Both the position numbers and the translations under genes were made by a program. A stretch of 64,000 bases of DNA from Gambelia wislizenii (Eukaryota > Chordata > Lepidosauria > Squamata > Crotaphytidae). The number at the start of each line of letters is the position of its first letter. Position 1 is the stretch's first letter. This document shows positions 43,449 to 56,393 of this stretch, in pieces. Location: positions 85,237,501-85,301,500 of the forward strand of contig JAUMIR010000001.1 of assembly GCA_030847615.1 (NCBI GenBank), read 5' to 3'. A model generated the notes under the pieces. The model was given only the letters and a program-made list of their open reading frames with translations, made no database searches and had not been told where the DNA came from.

Positions 43449-44975
43449 CAGCCTTTCTCAACTGTTTTACCCTGGAGGAACCCTTGAAATAATTTTCAGG
43501 TCTCAGGGAACCCCTACGTAAAAATTATACCTACAGCAACCTTTTTTAAAAAAATTACAGAAACAGTGAAAAAAAATAGATGCTTATTATATTCCACATT
43601 GCTAGCAATACTTGCAGGGTCAGAAATTTGTATAATATAAATATAATATAAAATATAAATATATATCTCCAAAGTAAGACAGTCTCAATTTAATCAACTT
43701 GGCTTCCGGGGAGAGTTCAGGTTACAATGATCTGCTGCCTGAAGCAGCAACATAGAATCATAGAATCATAGAGTTGGAAGAGACCTCAAGGGCCATCCAG
43801 TCCAACCCCCTGCCATGCAGGAATACACAATCAAATCATTCCCGACAGATGGTCATCCAGCCTCTTTTTAAACATCTCCAAAGAAGGAGACTCCACCACT
43901 CTCAGAGGCAGTGTATTCCACTTCCGAACAGCTCTTACTATCAGGAAGTTCTTCCTAATGTTTAGATGGAATCTCTTTTCCTGTAGTTTGAACCCATTAC
44001 TCTGTGTCCTAGTCTCTGGAGCAGCAGAAAACAAGCTTGCTCCATCCTCAGTATGATATCCCTTCAAATACTTAAACATGGCTACATCACAGACTCTGAC
44101 CCAAAGATTGAGCTCTGAGCTAACAGAGCTTGCAAAATGCAGCAACTAAGCAGCCAGTCTCAGGTTGAAAGGGAGGCTGTAGCTTCCTGCCACACCAGCC
44201 TCATGGTAAATGGAAAGCTTTTTTCAATAATATGGGAGCTGGTCAATCTATTTGTGATCCCCATATTCAGTTACCAGACCTACAGTTTAAGAACCTTTTC
44301 TCTATAATGACTCCTTTACTGTAATGGCTCTGCCCTCTCCAAATCTGGTTTAAAAAGAAAAAGCCCTAAGTCACATTTATCAGAGTTCTCCCACCCACAG
44401 CTGGCACCTGGATAGCTGACTGACCAGGGGATTACTTGGTCAGTTTCCCCCAATTGGGTAAGAGCTGTACAGTATTGCAATTCTCTTTCCATTGTTCGGA
44501 ATTTAAAAAAAAACACTTCATTTTGCATTTGTACCTTTAAATCAGTTTTATGCAAACCAGCGTCTTCTTTTGTCCTCAGTTCTGGCAAACAACAAGGGTC
44601 CGTGGCTGCTTGCAGGAGGTGTGCTCAGTTGGTGTGAAAACTCATGCACACACACTCATCCCTCCAAAGGCAATGTGCGACATGTGGAACCTGATCAGCA
44701 TATCTAAAGCAAAGCAAAAGCTGGGAGAGAGAGCAAGGTATTTGGTAAACTTCCTTCCCCCACCCTTGACCCATAAGAGGCCACTTTGGAGGTTCCATTG
44801 GTGTGAAAACTCATTGACACACACTCTCCTCACCCGGCTTTTTCTGTTGTGGAGGAGAGAAGTAAACCGTTTCAATCCAACACTTCTCTGTGATTTATTA
44901 CTATTTTCTCGTGGAACCCCTGGTGATCTCTCGTGGAACCCTGGGGTTCTGCAAAACCCTGGTTGAGAAGCACTG
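43449..44975. mobile_element. hAT (Charlie-like) element 1, ~1.5 kb, non-autonomous
   Basis: The left end CAGCCTTTCTCAAC and the right end (complement CAGTGCTTCTCAACCAGGG) form the terminal repeats, both followed by GGAACCCC-type words. CTCTAGAC (43441-43448) and CTCTAGAT (44976-44983) form the 8-bp target duplication of nTCTAGAn type. A CR1 3' end (43752-44150) is inserted inside. No transposase remains are recognised. Confidence 0.75.
43752..44150 (-). mobile_element. CR1 3' end nested in the hAT element
   Basis: ATAGAATCATAGAATCATAG, CCATCCAGTCCAACCCCCTG and CTCCAAAGAAGGAGACTCCA mark a CR1 3' end on the minus strand, with more of the ORF end than the 18600 copy (GTAGTTTGAACCCATTACTC, CTCTGGAGCAGCAGAAAACA). 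Confidence 0.9.
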
Positions 44976-44983
44976 CTCTAGAT

Positions 44984-45375
44984 TAGTGGTTCTTAATCTG
45001 TGGTCCCTGGCCCCCTGGGGGCTGAGATGTCCTCACAGGGGGTCTGCAAAGACTTGAAGGCTGCTCAGCCCACCTCCTCCCGGCAGTGGAGTGGCCACAT
45101 GACAGGAACCAATACAAAGGCTGGTTTGGCTTGCACATTGCCATTCAATCCACTCCACCTACAAACATGCAAGAAGAAACAGGAGAAAAGTCTTCCCTCC
45201 CCCTCCAGTGCCTCTGAGGGAAAGCTTAATGGATGGTGTAATTGTATTATTATTATCATCAGGTCATGTTATTGTTGTTGTTAGGGTTTAAAATCTTGAC
45301 TTAAGTCTTGGGGGTCTGCGGCAACAAAAAATATTTAAAGGGAGTCCCTGGTAAAGAAAAGGTTAAGAACCACTG
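44984..45375. mobile_element. hAT (Charlie-like) element 2, 392 bp
   Basis: TAGTGGTTCTTAATCTGTGG at the left (first base mutated from C) mirrors GGTTAAGAACCACTG at the right. It is flanked by CTCTAGAT (44976-44983) and CTCTAGAG (45376-45383). It begins exactly where element 1's right target copy ends. It is non-coding. Confidence 0.8.
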
Positions 45376-45383
45376 CTCTAGAG

Positions 45384-46030
45384 GACAAGATCAGAATTCA
45401 AAATGACCTTGATGGAATGGAGAGCTGGGCTAAAACTAATCAAATGAATTTCAACAGGGATAAATGTAAGTTGCTAGATCTAGGCACAAATATAGGATGG
45501 GTGATACCTGGTTTGAAAGGTCTTAGTAAACCACAGGATAATCATGAGTCAACAGTGTGATGTGGTGGCCAAAACCCCCAATGTAATTTGAGGTTACATC
45601 AACAGGAGTATAGTGTCCAGATGAAGGTGAGTAGTAGTGCTACTCTATTCTGTTTTGGTCAGACCTCACCTGGAGTTCTGAGCATCACAATTCAGGAAAG
45701 ATATTGACAAGCTTAAGCATCGTTATATTGAAGTTGGAGCAAACTTGTTTTCTGCTGCTCCAGAGACTAGGACCCAGAGCAATGGATTCAAACTACAGGA
45801 AAAGAGATTCCACCTAACATTAGGAAGAACTTCCTGACTTTAAGAGCTGTTTGACAGTGGAATACACTAGCTTGGAGTGTGGCGGAGTCTCCTTCTTTGA
45901 AGGTGTTTAAACAGAGGCTGGATGGCCATCTGTTGGAAGTGTTTTGATTGTGTATTCCTGCATGGCAGGGGGTTGGACTGGATGGCCCTTGTGGTCTCTT
46001 CCAACTCCATGATTTTATGATTCTGTGATC
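45384..46030 (+). mobile_element. CR1 LINE end, + strand
   Basis: 45410-45500 encodes a WAKTNQMNFNRDKCKLLDLG-like stretch, a conserved piece of CR1 ORF2. It is followed after a deletion by GTCAGACCTCACCTGGAGTT, the 3'UTR words AGGCTGGATGGCCATCTGTT and GGTTGGACTGGATGGCCCTT, and the tail ATGATTTTATGATTCTG. Confidence 0.8.
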
Positions 46031-46462
46031 TCCAGAGAAGGGCAACCAAGAGGATCAAAAGTCTGGAAACCAAGCCTTATGAGGAACAACTTACAGGGTT
46101 CAGTATGTTTAGTTTGGAGAAGAGAAGACTGAGAAGTAACATGCTAGCGATTTAAATATCTGAAGCAATGTCATGTAGAAGACAGAGTAAATATGTTTTC
46201 TGCTATTCCAGAGATTAGAACATGAACCAATGTATTCAAATTACAAGAAAAACAATTCCACTTAAACATTAAGAAGAGCTTTCTAATCATAAGAGCTGTT
46301 CAGCAGTGGAATAGACTGCCTCAGCACACTCTCCTTCTTTGGAGATCTATAAACAGAGGTTGGATGCACATCTTTCAGGAGTGTTTTGTGTATTCCCGCA
46401 TAGCAGGGGGTTGGACTAGATGGTTCTTGCGGCCCTTTCCAACTGTAAGATTCTGTGGGTCT
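46031..46462 (+). mobile_element. Second CR1 3' end, + strand, directly following
   Basis: It starts again within the coding end (AGAGAAGGGCAACCAAGAGG, GTTTGGAGAAGAGAAGACTG), then the same 3'UTR (AGAGGTTGGATGCACATCTT, GGGGGTTGGACTAGATGGTT). The two copies in tandem may be a head-to-tail double insertion or a duplication. Confidence 0.85.
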
Positions 46463-48589
46463 GATTCTAAGAAAACAATGTCCAGCAACATGTTAATGAC
46501 ATATACAGGCATAAGTTGTATTATGCATGCAGAATGTTTTTATTGGAAATGTTTTTATTGGGTATTGTGCAATGAACATATCCAGCTGATGGGGATGGAA
46601 GCAAAATTTTATATACCAATGTGACCACATTGTGCATTGCTATTGTGCAATGGGGTGTCATCCATGCCCATTTAGCAGAGATCTGCATAGTTCATACTAT
46701 GATGGTATCCATGAAAGGGACTGTATAATACAAGCAGAATGTTGTTAAGCATGGCTTAACTGGCATATTATTAATTGGTTCATTAATGTGGCCTTTCACA
46801 AGGGAAAAAGCACAGGATGGTCTCAGAAAAGGTCATCTATGTCTTACCCTAGGAAAGCCTAAGGCTAAAAGCCAAAAAGGAAAGGACACATTCCCCACTG
46901 GAAAAGAAGATTGGGTGGATGAAACCTTTGTATTTGCTGATTTTGAAACTTCCTTTTCTTAACCCTTAACCCTTAAGACAGGTTGCTCAAGCTTTTAAAA
47001 TCCAATCACTGGACATTAAGAAACACATTAGCATCTTCACCACCTTTTGTCAAGACCAAGAAACTCATTGTGCAATCCATGAAGGGTCACGGAATCTATT
47101 GTTTCAACCCATGAAACATCCAATCCCCCCAGGTGTATTTGGAGGTATAAATGACCCCCCAAAATATGCCTCAGTGCGCACAGTTCCAGTTATAGCGGAA
47201 ACCCCATCACTCTGTGTTAGCCACCCAGATTCCTCCATCCACTCTGCCAGATTGACTACAGGACAGGTTGTATCATCCCAACAAATCCTCTTGCTACCCT
47301 CTATCCCAAGGTTTCTTACTGCTTTTCCTATAGCCTTGTGTGAATGCTTTTTCTGGGTGAATGTGTGTGTGTGGTGTTATTTTTTTTAACTCTTTAATAA
47401 AAACCATATTTAATTGTACATGTTTGTGTATTCCATCCAGACTAGTATTGGTAGACAAAGGTTTTCAAGGTCCCCTTCTTACCCCTTTTCACATAGCTAA
47501 AGTTGAGTTGCTGCTAATTTCCCCAACATATTAGAAACTTGATATTTACTTGGAATTTTCCAAGGAGCATTTTGGGTAACAATGTAATTATGGTAGTTAT
47601 TTGTGCTATGCTGTGGCAATTTAGGATCTTAGCAAAGGTACCTCCAAGACGTTATGCCAGCTACAGTAATGGCAATCAACATGACTTCTGCTACACTTAC
47701 AAGGGTTGGGTGTACTGCTCCCAAACCTTTGTCTGGAAACATCAAGGCCGGATTCAGTATCAGACAGAGTGATATAGCTGCCCTGGGTAGTGGATTTTGA
47801 ATGTCACAAAAGTGGAGAGGGGTTGATATACTGTATTTTGTTATTATATTATTGTTATTGCATGGATGGAGAGAGCTGCTTGTGGAATTTCCTGCTTTAT
47901 GTATAGAAAATAACTTGGTTGGCTTTGGGTAATGTGACTTGGGTGATGGGGGGAAGGGTACCATTTCTTGCTCTGCCTCAGGCAGCAAAATGCCTTGGGC
48001 TGGCTTTGGAAAGTGCTCTCTGATTCAGAATCCGTAAAAAAAGAGGCAGGACACAGACTTGTATAAAAATTAGAAAGCTCTGTCTTCTTGTCCTCACTCT
48101 CTCTCCTCTCCTCCTGCTCCCTACCCCCACCCTGTCTCTTTTGGAGTTTCAAGGGAAAGATCTGAAAGATCAGCTTATGTAGAAGTTTAGCCTTGAACCA
48201 AAATTCAAATCAAAGAGAATTTTTAAGACTGTGCATATTATGTAAGGACAAGACAAATCTGTAAGTGCAGCAACTCTTGATAGCTTCAATAGTTCAAGAG
48301 ATGCGCTAGCCATAATTTTTATAATTTCTGTGAAACAGCTTTTTAAAAACAAGCAAAGAAAATACCCTCAAGAGTTATTTCTTCAACAAGTTAGGCCTGC
48401 TTTTTAAGCTGACAACTTTTTGATTATTTATTTATTTCAAGCATTGCTATGCTACTCTTTATCATTTTAGATTATAAATTCTGTAGAATTGGGGTCAGGG
48501 TGGGCTGGGATCCTGCTTAAAAGAAGGATGCAGATTTATGCTTGAAAGTTATAAATTGAAATATGTATCGCGGTCTCTTCATCTTCTAA
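46463..48589. other. No recognised feature
   Basis: About 2.1 kb with no supported gene. A few open frames under 120 codons lack recognisable content. Confidence 0.4.
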
Positions 48590-48715
48590 TGCAAGGATAA
48601 GTACCCTTCAGATGTTGCAGACTACAGCACTCATCAGCCCCAGCCAGCATGGCTGTGGGCAGGGGCTTGTAGTTCAGAACATACTAGAAGGCACTTGTTG
48701 TCTTCACCTGATCTA
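48590..48715. mobile_element. hAT MITE fragment
   Basis: ACCCTTCAGATGTTGCAGAC, CATCAGCCCCAGCCAGCATG and GGCTTGTAGTTCAGAAC follow the palindromic family also at 27240, 31640 and 55075. Confidence 0.55.
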
Positions 48716-49706
48716 CAACCTGTACTGTTTTTCATTTATGTGAGCTCTTTCCTATAATGAAAGATTGATTCATTATACCAAGGTGCTTCCAGTTCATGTT
48801 TCATTCACTCTTAAGAAACAGACCAAATTCTTTGTACGCCATTGCATTTCAGACACCAAGCATGTGTTTTACAGAATTCCTTACCAAAGGACCTAATTAA
48901 CAGCATGGGTTTTCTTAACCATGGGCATTTCTTGTGGAACATGCAGTGGTTTAGACATTTGGGGGTGGGAGTCCAGCTTTTGCCAGGTAAATATGATGTC
49001 AACACATGCAATAATTTGCCACCTTACTGTATGACCTTATGCTGAGCAGATCTGTATCTGGTTCCTCTATTCTTAAATAAATAAATAAGTACATTCATCC
49101 ACTGAGGTATATAATATACTATGCACATTTGTTTTTAGTTTTATAGGAATTTTAAAATGTAATGTACTTTTTATGCGTCAGTCCCTAATGTTTTAAGTTC
49201 AGCTGATTTCTATAGACTCAGGACTTGAGCAGACAAAAAAATAAATTCCACTGAATTCAATAACATTTGTTTTTCCATAAAAGGGTTCAAGGACCAGACT
49301 GTAGGCTGGATGCCACCACAAGTGTGATGTCTTAAGTGCTTCCTAGATCACCAGCACTCCTCAAAGTCAGATCACAAGCATCTTTCAAAAAAGATTCCCC
49401 AGACCCTTTAATTTAGCCTATATGTCAGTCACTGAAGTCAACCTTCTCCCTGTCTCCAGCCAGCCAACTGAAGCCCACTCTTTCTGATATGTGAAGGGAT
49501 TTACAAAAAGGAAAGTACATATTTTCCCCCCAGACAACTGCCCAACTGCCCAGAAGCCCAGAACAACCCATGGAAACATGAGGGCTAGAAACATGGGTGG
49601 GGTTTTTTAAAAGTTCAAGATGGCAGAGTCTCAGTAGGGTGGGTTCTGTAGCAGCTAGCATCTTCTACCTACGTGCAAGACATTTATAGCCGTATGTACT
49701 ATACAA
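48716..49706. other. No recognised feature
   Basis: Nothing identifiable. Confidence 0.4.
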
Positions 49707-49983
49707 CAGAGGTGGACAACTTCACCCCCCACAGTGCTTTCAAGGGCCACACCAGCACCCCTTCTGGTTTTGTTTTTGGACAGTTTTTGGCTGATGGGAG
49801 GCGGTTAAAATTATTGTGAAGGTCTGGGGATTGTGGGAGTAAACTTGCTGCTTTTCCCTGCAGTTTTAAGACATTTGTTCCCCCATGATGGTTGTGTTGT
49901 TTTTTTAATGGGGGGTGTCTGAGGGCTGTGGGGACTGCAAAATCAGGCCCCATGGATCCCACAGACTTCACTTTCCCCACTCC
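49707..49983. mobile_element. hAT-like MITE (CAGAGGTGGACAAC ends)
   Basis: CAGAGGTGGACAACTTCACC and the complement of TTCACTTTCCCCACTCCT are inverted ends. CTATACAA at the left and ATATACAC at the right are a possible but poor 8-bp duplication. No coding content. Confidence 0.5.
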
Positions 49984-50043
49984 TCATATACACACAGATT
50001 CAGATACAGAACATTGGATATCAGTATGCTATACCCTGTTATG

Positions 50044-50128
50044 AGAGCCAGGGTGGTGTAGTAGTTTGAGTGATGGACTAGGATTTCAGGAGACCAGGGC
50101 TTGAATCCCTGCCCTGCTCAGCCATAGC
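50044..50128 (+). mobile_element. SINE head, + strand
   Basis: AGAGCCAGGGTGGTGTAGTA, GATGGACTAGGATTTCAGG and CTTGAATCCCTGCC are the tRNA-derived promoter half of the SINE, truncated after it. Confidence 0.7.
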
Positions 50129-51304
50129 ATTGTCATTGCTACATTTTCTTTCCCACCCCACAACATTCTGCTTTCTCATTCTCCTTGGAGGTTCTCCCTG
50201 TGGGTGGCTGTGATAATGAAGAGAGTGAAGTGGCAACACCAAGAACAAGAGGATGAAGAAGAAGTACAAGCCTACTGATGCATTGGCTCACACTGCAGAG
50301 GCATGCATGGGAAAGATTGCCTGGCAGAGGTAAGAAAGAAGTAAACCAGTGACTGGGCAAAGAGAAGAGAGAGAGAGGGGGGGGGGAAGAGTGATAGATG
50401 GCAAGGACAGAGGGCATATTTTTCATTGCTTCTTTTGCATCTTTCTCTTGAGCTGCTTTTTTTCTTTTCTTTTTTCATTCTTTCACTCTTTCACTTCCCC
50501 CCTGACTTTCATTAATTACAATCTGGTGATGATGAATTCTAACCATTGTTTGATGTTGGAGTGCTGGAACAAGCTTTAACCCAGTTTCTCTATTAATTGT
50601 GCCCTCTTGTTCATACTTCTTTTTCTGCTGCTATGCCATTTAAGAAACGCTGATGCCTGCATGTGTGTCCACATTTATTTCTGACCTCCTGCATTCCCTT
50701 TCAGTGAGTGGGTGGGTGAGAAATGTGGTTTTCAAAAATTCTTAAATTTGTCTCCTTTTCTACCATGCTCCAAACAATGAAGGTGAAATCATGGATGGGA
50801 ATTTTTACCTTCAGTCTGGTAAGGTGGCATTGTGACATAAAATAAATTTACACACCAACTTTGAATTCACTGAAGTGCAATAAACATCCCTTCATCAATA
50901 TAAATGTGATTAACTTTTTTGTCTTGTTTTGTTTCAGTGTAAATGGCACTTTCCACTAACTTTTCTTTCTATGAGTGATACTATGCTCTAAAACAGAGCT
51001 GGGAATCTCAAGCCTTAGGACTGATTGTAGTCCTCCTGTAGCCCTAATTCAGCCCTTTTGATTTATCCAAATTCTCATCCCCCCCCCTTCATGAAACTGT
51101 TTGGTGGTTTCTTTGCTTTTGTAAAGTTTTTCCCCAATCTAAGCAGGTAAAATGCCAGCCCTGAGAGCTTTAAGCTAAAATAAGCTAGTAGTTTTGGTCC
51201 CAGTCTTTTGCCTTTGAGGCTTAGCCTGGACTAGTGCTGTTCACCAATCATTTATATAAAACACAAGATATATTCGTTTACTCTGAGAGCTTGGAATGTC
51301 ATTC
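50129..51304. other. No recognised gene
   Basis: Purine-rich (50365-50400) and pyrimidine-rich (50455-50505) tracts are the only notable content. Confidence 0.4.
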
Positions 51305-51540
51305 CAACCACCCACAATGACCCTGACCCAGTGGGTTTCCATGGCCAAGCAAAAATACAAACCCTGGTCTCCCAGGGCCCTAGTCCAACACTCAAACCCA
51401 CTATACCACACTAGCTTTTGTTAGTGCATTACAGTAGACTACATGGAAAGTTATAACTGTTTTATTTCTTTATATCCAGCCTGTCTCCCAGTCCTAGAAC
51501 CCGAAGTGGCTTATAAAAATTAAAACAGATGCATTCAAAA
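51305..51540 (-). mobile_element. SINE head (-) and L2-like tail (-)
   Basis: 51305-51417 reads GTGGGTTTCCATGGCCAAGC, CCTAGTCCAACACTCAAACC and CCACACTAGC, the reversed SINE head and body. 51460-51540 reads TTTATTTCTTTATATCCAGC and GAAGTGGCTTATAAAAATTA, an L2-like tail. Confidence 0.6.
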
Positions 51541-52611
51541 GCTATCGTTAATAAAATGTACAAAAATATAATTAAATTATCAGTAAAATTTTATAAATGC
51601 AAAAGTTGTAGGCAGAGGTGGGGAATTGAGTCAAGCCCCCATCACCATTCCTCAGCTCCAAATTTTCACCTCCAGTAGAGGGTTTTCTGTAACATGGTTT
51701 TGCCTGAAATGTTTTGTTTGTCCCCAAATATATTCCCTGCAAAGCTGCATTCCGCTCTGTTGCTTTGCCTGTAAAACTGAGGAATTGTTCATCAGTACTG
51801 ATCTGAAACGAAAACAGTGACTTCCATGTATAATAGTGTAGTGTGACTTTTCTAAGTGGAAGAAAACTGGCCCAAGATTAGGTGACTAAAGTCTCGCACA
51901 GGAATGATGAGGGCATCTAGAACATCCTCACATGTGATGCCGTCGGAGTGGGACAGGAGAAGGCTTTCACATTGGAGGCAGAGGTGGGGATAAGTAGAAG
52001 CCTACACAGTGACCACCCAGTACATTCCTCCCAAAAGAGGTTGGTTCTATCCAGAACTGCCAGTCTTCTTAAATCCTGGCTGAGGTTTCCTCTGAGCAAA
52101 GGCACTATGGGAAGAGATGGCTTGGAAAAGTAGCTGTTGAAAAGGTAAAGATATTTCCCAAGCCTCCCCTCGCATAGTGACTCATTCCAAAGACCCCTCA
52201 GAGCCAGAGACTGAAGAGGCAGGCAGGATACAGCCAGCTTCTCTTGGGAAGCATGTACTGGACAATCTGTGAGGTATTCTGCTTTGCTGGAAACTGAATA
52301 GAACCTCAGCCAATTATTTTTTTAAACCTGATACTGGCTCAATATTTTCTCAACATACCTTCTCTGTTAACTAAAAACTCAGGAAGATAGAAAAATTCTG
52401 GGATAAGCTCCTTTACATCAGTCATGGATTCATATGATGAAAGGCGCCAAGTTGTATTAGTGGAGTGGAAGGTTCTGTCTGGTATATCAAAACTCTGATC
52501 TGTAAAATGAAACCACATCAAGCTGGTTACATTGCAGAAAGTAGCATATCCCCTAAATATACATTTAGAGATACTGGTAATACGGAAAACAGAACAAAAA
52601 CAAATACTTCC
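51541..52611. other. No recognised feature
   Basis: No gene or clear repeat boundary. Confidence 0.4.
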
Positions 52612-52738
52612 TTGGAGGTCTTTAAACAGAGGCTGGATGGACATATGTCAGGGATGCTTTGATCGTGATTTCCTGCATGGCAGGAGTTGGACTGGATGGC
52701 CCTTGTGGTCTCTTCCAACTCTACAATTCTATGATTTT
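52612..52738 (+). mobile_element. CR1 3' end, + strand, short
   Basis: CCTTGGAGGTCTTTAAACAG, AGGCTGGATGGACATATGTC and TTGGACTGGATGGCCCTTGT, ending in CAATTCTATGATTTT. Confidence 0.9.
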
Positions 52739-55074
52739 GCTGCCTGTGAAAGAATAGCAAATGGTGCTCACAGCACCCCATCCAAGTGTAAGTTACCCAT
52801 AGTATCCAGATCCAAATTCAATTATTTTGGCACCTGGGGCTGAAAATCTTCCAAGCATCTCTCCCCATCCTTGGCAGTAAAACTAAAATAACAAAGGAGA
52901 CGATTTAACAAATTGCTGCCCTTTCATGATACCCAAATCTGCTGCCTGAGACAGTCCCTTCCCTCTGCCTAGTGGTGAGGCTGGCCTAGAATTGCAGCAG
53001 TAGTGCACTTAATATTATTCACATTTGTGTTCATGAGCAAAACCTCTGACATCTTTTTGACTGAGCCATTCTTCAGTTATCCTCCCTTTTGATCTATTTG
53101 TGGCTTTTTTTTTCTTATGAAAAGGGATTTTTTCAAAAAACAGTGCCCGCTTCATCCCAGGCCTTTAAATTTGTAGTGCCCTGCAAATAGAAAGGGATCT
53201 GTGCTATGACAAACTAAAACTGAAAAGTGAGGGGTGACTGGGGGCCAGAGAGAGGAACCAGGAAAAGTATCATTGAGAAAATTCTGTCTCTGGTTCCTTC
53301 AAGGGGCAATGATAGAAAGCCAGGTTTTTTGCAGTTTCCTTACATTCACCAGATCTGAAGTTGGCTCTTCACTTGAAGCCTGTAAAGGGATGGACTGCCA
53401 TTTCCAACTGGATCTGCCCCATGGGAATACTAGTTATTTCGACACTGTTCATGTGGAACTGGCTAAACTTACTTTTGCTGCAGTTAGGGAAACAAATTAC
53501 TAATACAGGAACTCCCATACTGGAAACAGCTCAGCACTTCTGGCACAAGCCCTGAGAAAGTTTTGCCTTTGGTATGAAAGATTTAAAACTATTTGATAGA
53601 AGAGTGACCCTTCTGCCTTCAAATTTTCTGAAGATCCAGAGAAACAGTCTTCTGCATTGGGGTCCTCCAAAGGTTGACTTTGACAACAACATATCTCATC
53701 ATTACAGAAGCTTTAAAAATAGCTTTTGTAAACTTCAGCAATCTGTCATATTTTTAATGAAATGCAGTGCTGTTCTTACTTCATTAGTCTAAAGGGGGGG
53801 GGAACTTACTCATTTAATGAAAACTTAATCAAAGAGCTTTGTAAAATGAACACATCTGCCAAGCAACATTCTTAGTTCAGTCTTTTCCTTTTATTTTGTA
53901 ATGTGTTTCCTGATAAATTCTTGGCATGTTCCCATTTTCTGTGAGGCTTTTTTTTTTTTTTTTTGGCCTATTGAACTAATATATTTAAAGTCATGAGTAG
54001 AGACAGAACTATGTCACATCAGGGTCACAGATTCCTGTTTATTTGTAAAAAGGGTTTGTGGAGGTTATTCCCAGACCCCCATTAGAAAAATAGAAAGCTG
54101 GGGGTCAAATTCTCCTCTTTTCAGATACTGAGAAGTCTAAAATGTGAACACCATGTCCCTTTGTCTCTCAAAGTCACAAACAATCAAGAGAATGGGTTCA
54201 AGTTAGAGTTGGATGGTAAGAAGAAATTCTTAACAATGCAGTTGTGGGACTGTTTAAACATAATCCAAAGAAAGGCTGGACCAGCATCTACTGAGGATGC
54301 TCTAGGCATGGGTTATCTGTCATGGAAAGATATTTGAGTAGATGGCTGTAGGTGAAAACCACCAATACATTTTCTTGTGAAAGTCTCAAAGAGAGAAAAT
54401 AGGAGCAGGGCAAACCCATGCTGCTCCCATTCATCTAAGAGAGACATGTACTTGAGAACTTCCTGGTGGATTGTGTCCAAGAACATCCCTTCCAATTCAG
54501 TGACTGAATTGGTTTTCTTATTGAGCTAGTCTGAGCAAAACAAATGGAAGTGTAATCATAACAATGTCTAAATCTTAAGGAGGAGGCCCTATTTTCATTG
54601 GAATAATTTTCTTAATAATTTAACAACTATTTTCATTATCCTTTTACTCCCAAGCCAAATGTATCACTTCGGAGCAACACACCAGATCCTAGCAAGAGTG
54701 AATACAGCCATTTTTCAATTTTAAACAGCTGTTTTAACTGAATGGGGGGAAATATAAAAATATTACAGTGTTTTTTTACAAAACAGCAATTGAATTGCAT
54801 GGTCCTTCCCAGTATTTGGAAACAGCCAATATTCTAAATGGATATGCTATTTTTACAATTGCAGGATCAGAGCAACAAAAACAAAGCTGTGATGCCTACC
54901 TACCTTTGAATCACAGGCATTATCTGCATTCTTTAGGAATCTTCTGGAATAAAGTGGATTAGTGAAAGGTGAATTCTCAAACTATATACAGATGAGCTTA
55001 CCAAGGGAAAATAACTAAAGATTTTTTTTAATGGAATGATGTCCCTTCATTTCAATAGATTGGCCTATTGAGAG
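52739..55074. other. No recognised gene; low-complexity T run at 53946-53964
   Basis: About 2.3 kb with only short frames of no recognisable content. 54190-54310 has faint resemblance to a LINE 3'UTR. Confidence 0.4.
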
Positions 55075-55240
55075 AGCTGGGGAATTTGTGGCCTATGCTT
55101 CCTTCCAGATGTGGTTGGATTTCAGCTTCCATCAGTCCAAGTCAGCAACATCAGTGGTAAGCAATGATGGAAGTTGCAATCCAATAACAATGGAAGGATT
55201 TTTGTTCCTCGTGGGTTCCCCAACCCTGTAAATGTTAAAC
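55075..55240. mobile_element. hAT MITE, fairly complete copy
   Basis: GAGCTGGGGAATTTGTGGCC at the left faces GGGTTCCCCAACCCTG at the right. The inner words CCAGATGTGGTTGGATTTCA and GAAGTTGCAATCCAATAACA complete a degenerate palindrome. Confidence 0.55.
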
Positions 55241-56178
55241 TTATGAAATTTCCTATTTACACTTGCTGGCCTTCAGAAAAGACTGGTCAGTACTGAACAG
55301 TGACACACATTACTGCTACAGCATAAGCTTTATTTGTGGTAAGTGAAGAAGCTGATGGTATACAGCAGAGACGCGTTCCAGCCCTTTTGCTGATGGAATC
55401 TAGCATTCTCTGACATCAATGGTAGAATTAAGTCCCTTAAGAACTATCCCTGATCAGCAATTCAGTTCCCCATGGCTGGCTATGGGGTGTCCTTGGGCTT
55501 GGGTGTACCTCAGGATGAAGCCAAAGAAAGATGGTATCCCAAGCATTATATTGTGCAGAAACAAACAAAGAAAATCAAAGTGCATAAGCATAACCCATCC
55601 CAAAGCTTTGAGAATAAGCAAGCAGATTATTGACAAAGGAAAGTTCACTCCTCCCATATGTTGATAGCCTTAATATGTTTTCCCAGCCTGAAACTGCCAT
55701 ACTAAAGCAAAAAGTATTGAGGTCACTAGATAAAAATTAACACTTTCTATGTCACTAGACAGCTGTTAATATTTGAAAGTGATGCTGACAAGGACTCTAA
55801 AACCCATCTAACTAGTGGCAGAGACCAGACTCACTACAATGCCTACCAGGATTTTTGGAGCAGTGTGAAACCAACACATGTATGCTTGGCACTGCCTTTC
55901 CTGACTTATCAAAGCTGTCAGAGAAGCATTGGCTTCAAGGGGGAGTGGACAAAGACTTTCTCTGAGCATTAAAGAGGTGGTGATTTATTTATTTATATAA
56001 AAACCAATTTCTTCATGTAGCATGAAAGAAAAGTGGTGGGAAAGGCCTGTTTTTTTTTATTATTACTTCCTCAATCATATTATTTTGGATAATTTCCAAT
56101 GAGTCTCCTACAATTACATGCTCTTGGGCACAATGCAGCAACTCAGCTCATTTCTTCTGAATAATGCACATTATCTAG
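55241..56178. other. No recognised feature
   Basis: Nothing identifiable. Confidence 0.4.
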
Positions 56179-56393
56179 GGCTGCATCTGCACTGCAGAAA
56201 TAATCCAGTTTGACACTGCTTTAACTGGCATGGCTCAGTGCTATGGAATTCTGGCATCTGTTGTTTTGTGAGACATTTGGCCTTCTCAGTCAGAAAGCTC
56301 TGGTGCCACAACAAACAGCAAATTCCAGGATTCCATAGCATTGAGCTATGACATTTAAAGTGGTGTCAAACTGGATTATTTCTGGATGCAGCC
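56179..56393. mobile_element. Palindromic MITE (215 bp)
   Basis: GGCTGCATCTGCACTGCAGA at the left faces TATTTCTGGATGCAGCC at the right. ATAATCCAGTTTGACACTGC mirrors GTGTCAAACTGGATTAT. The same core as 31401-31612 but different outermost bases. Confidence 0.75.
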
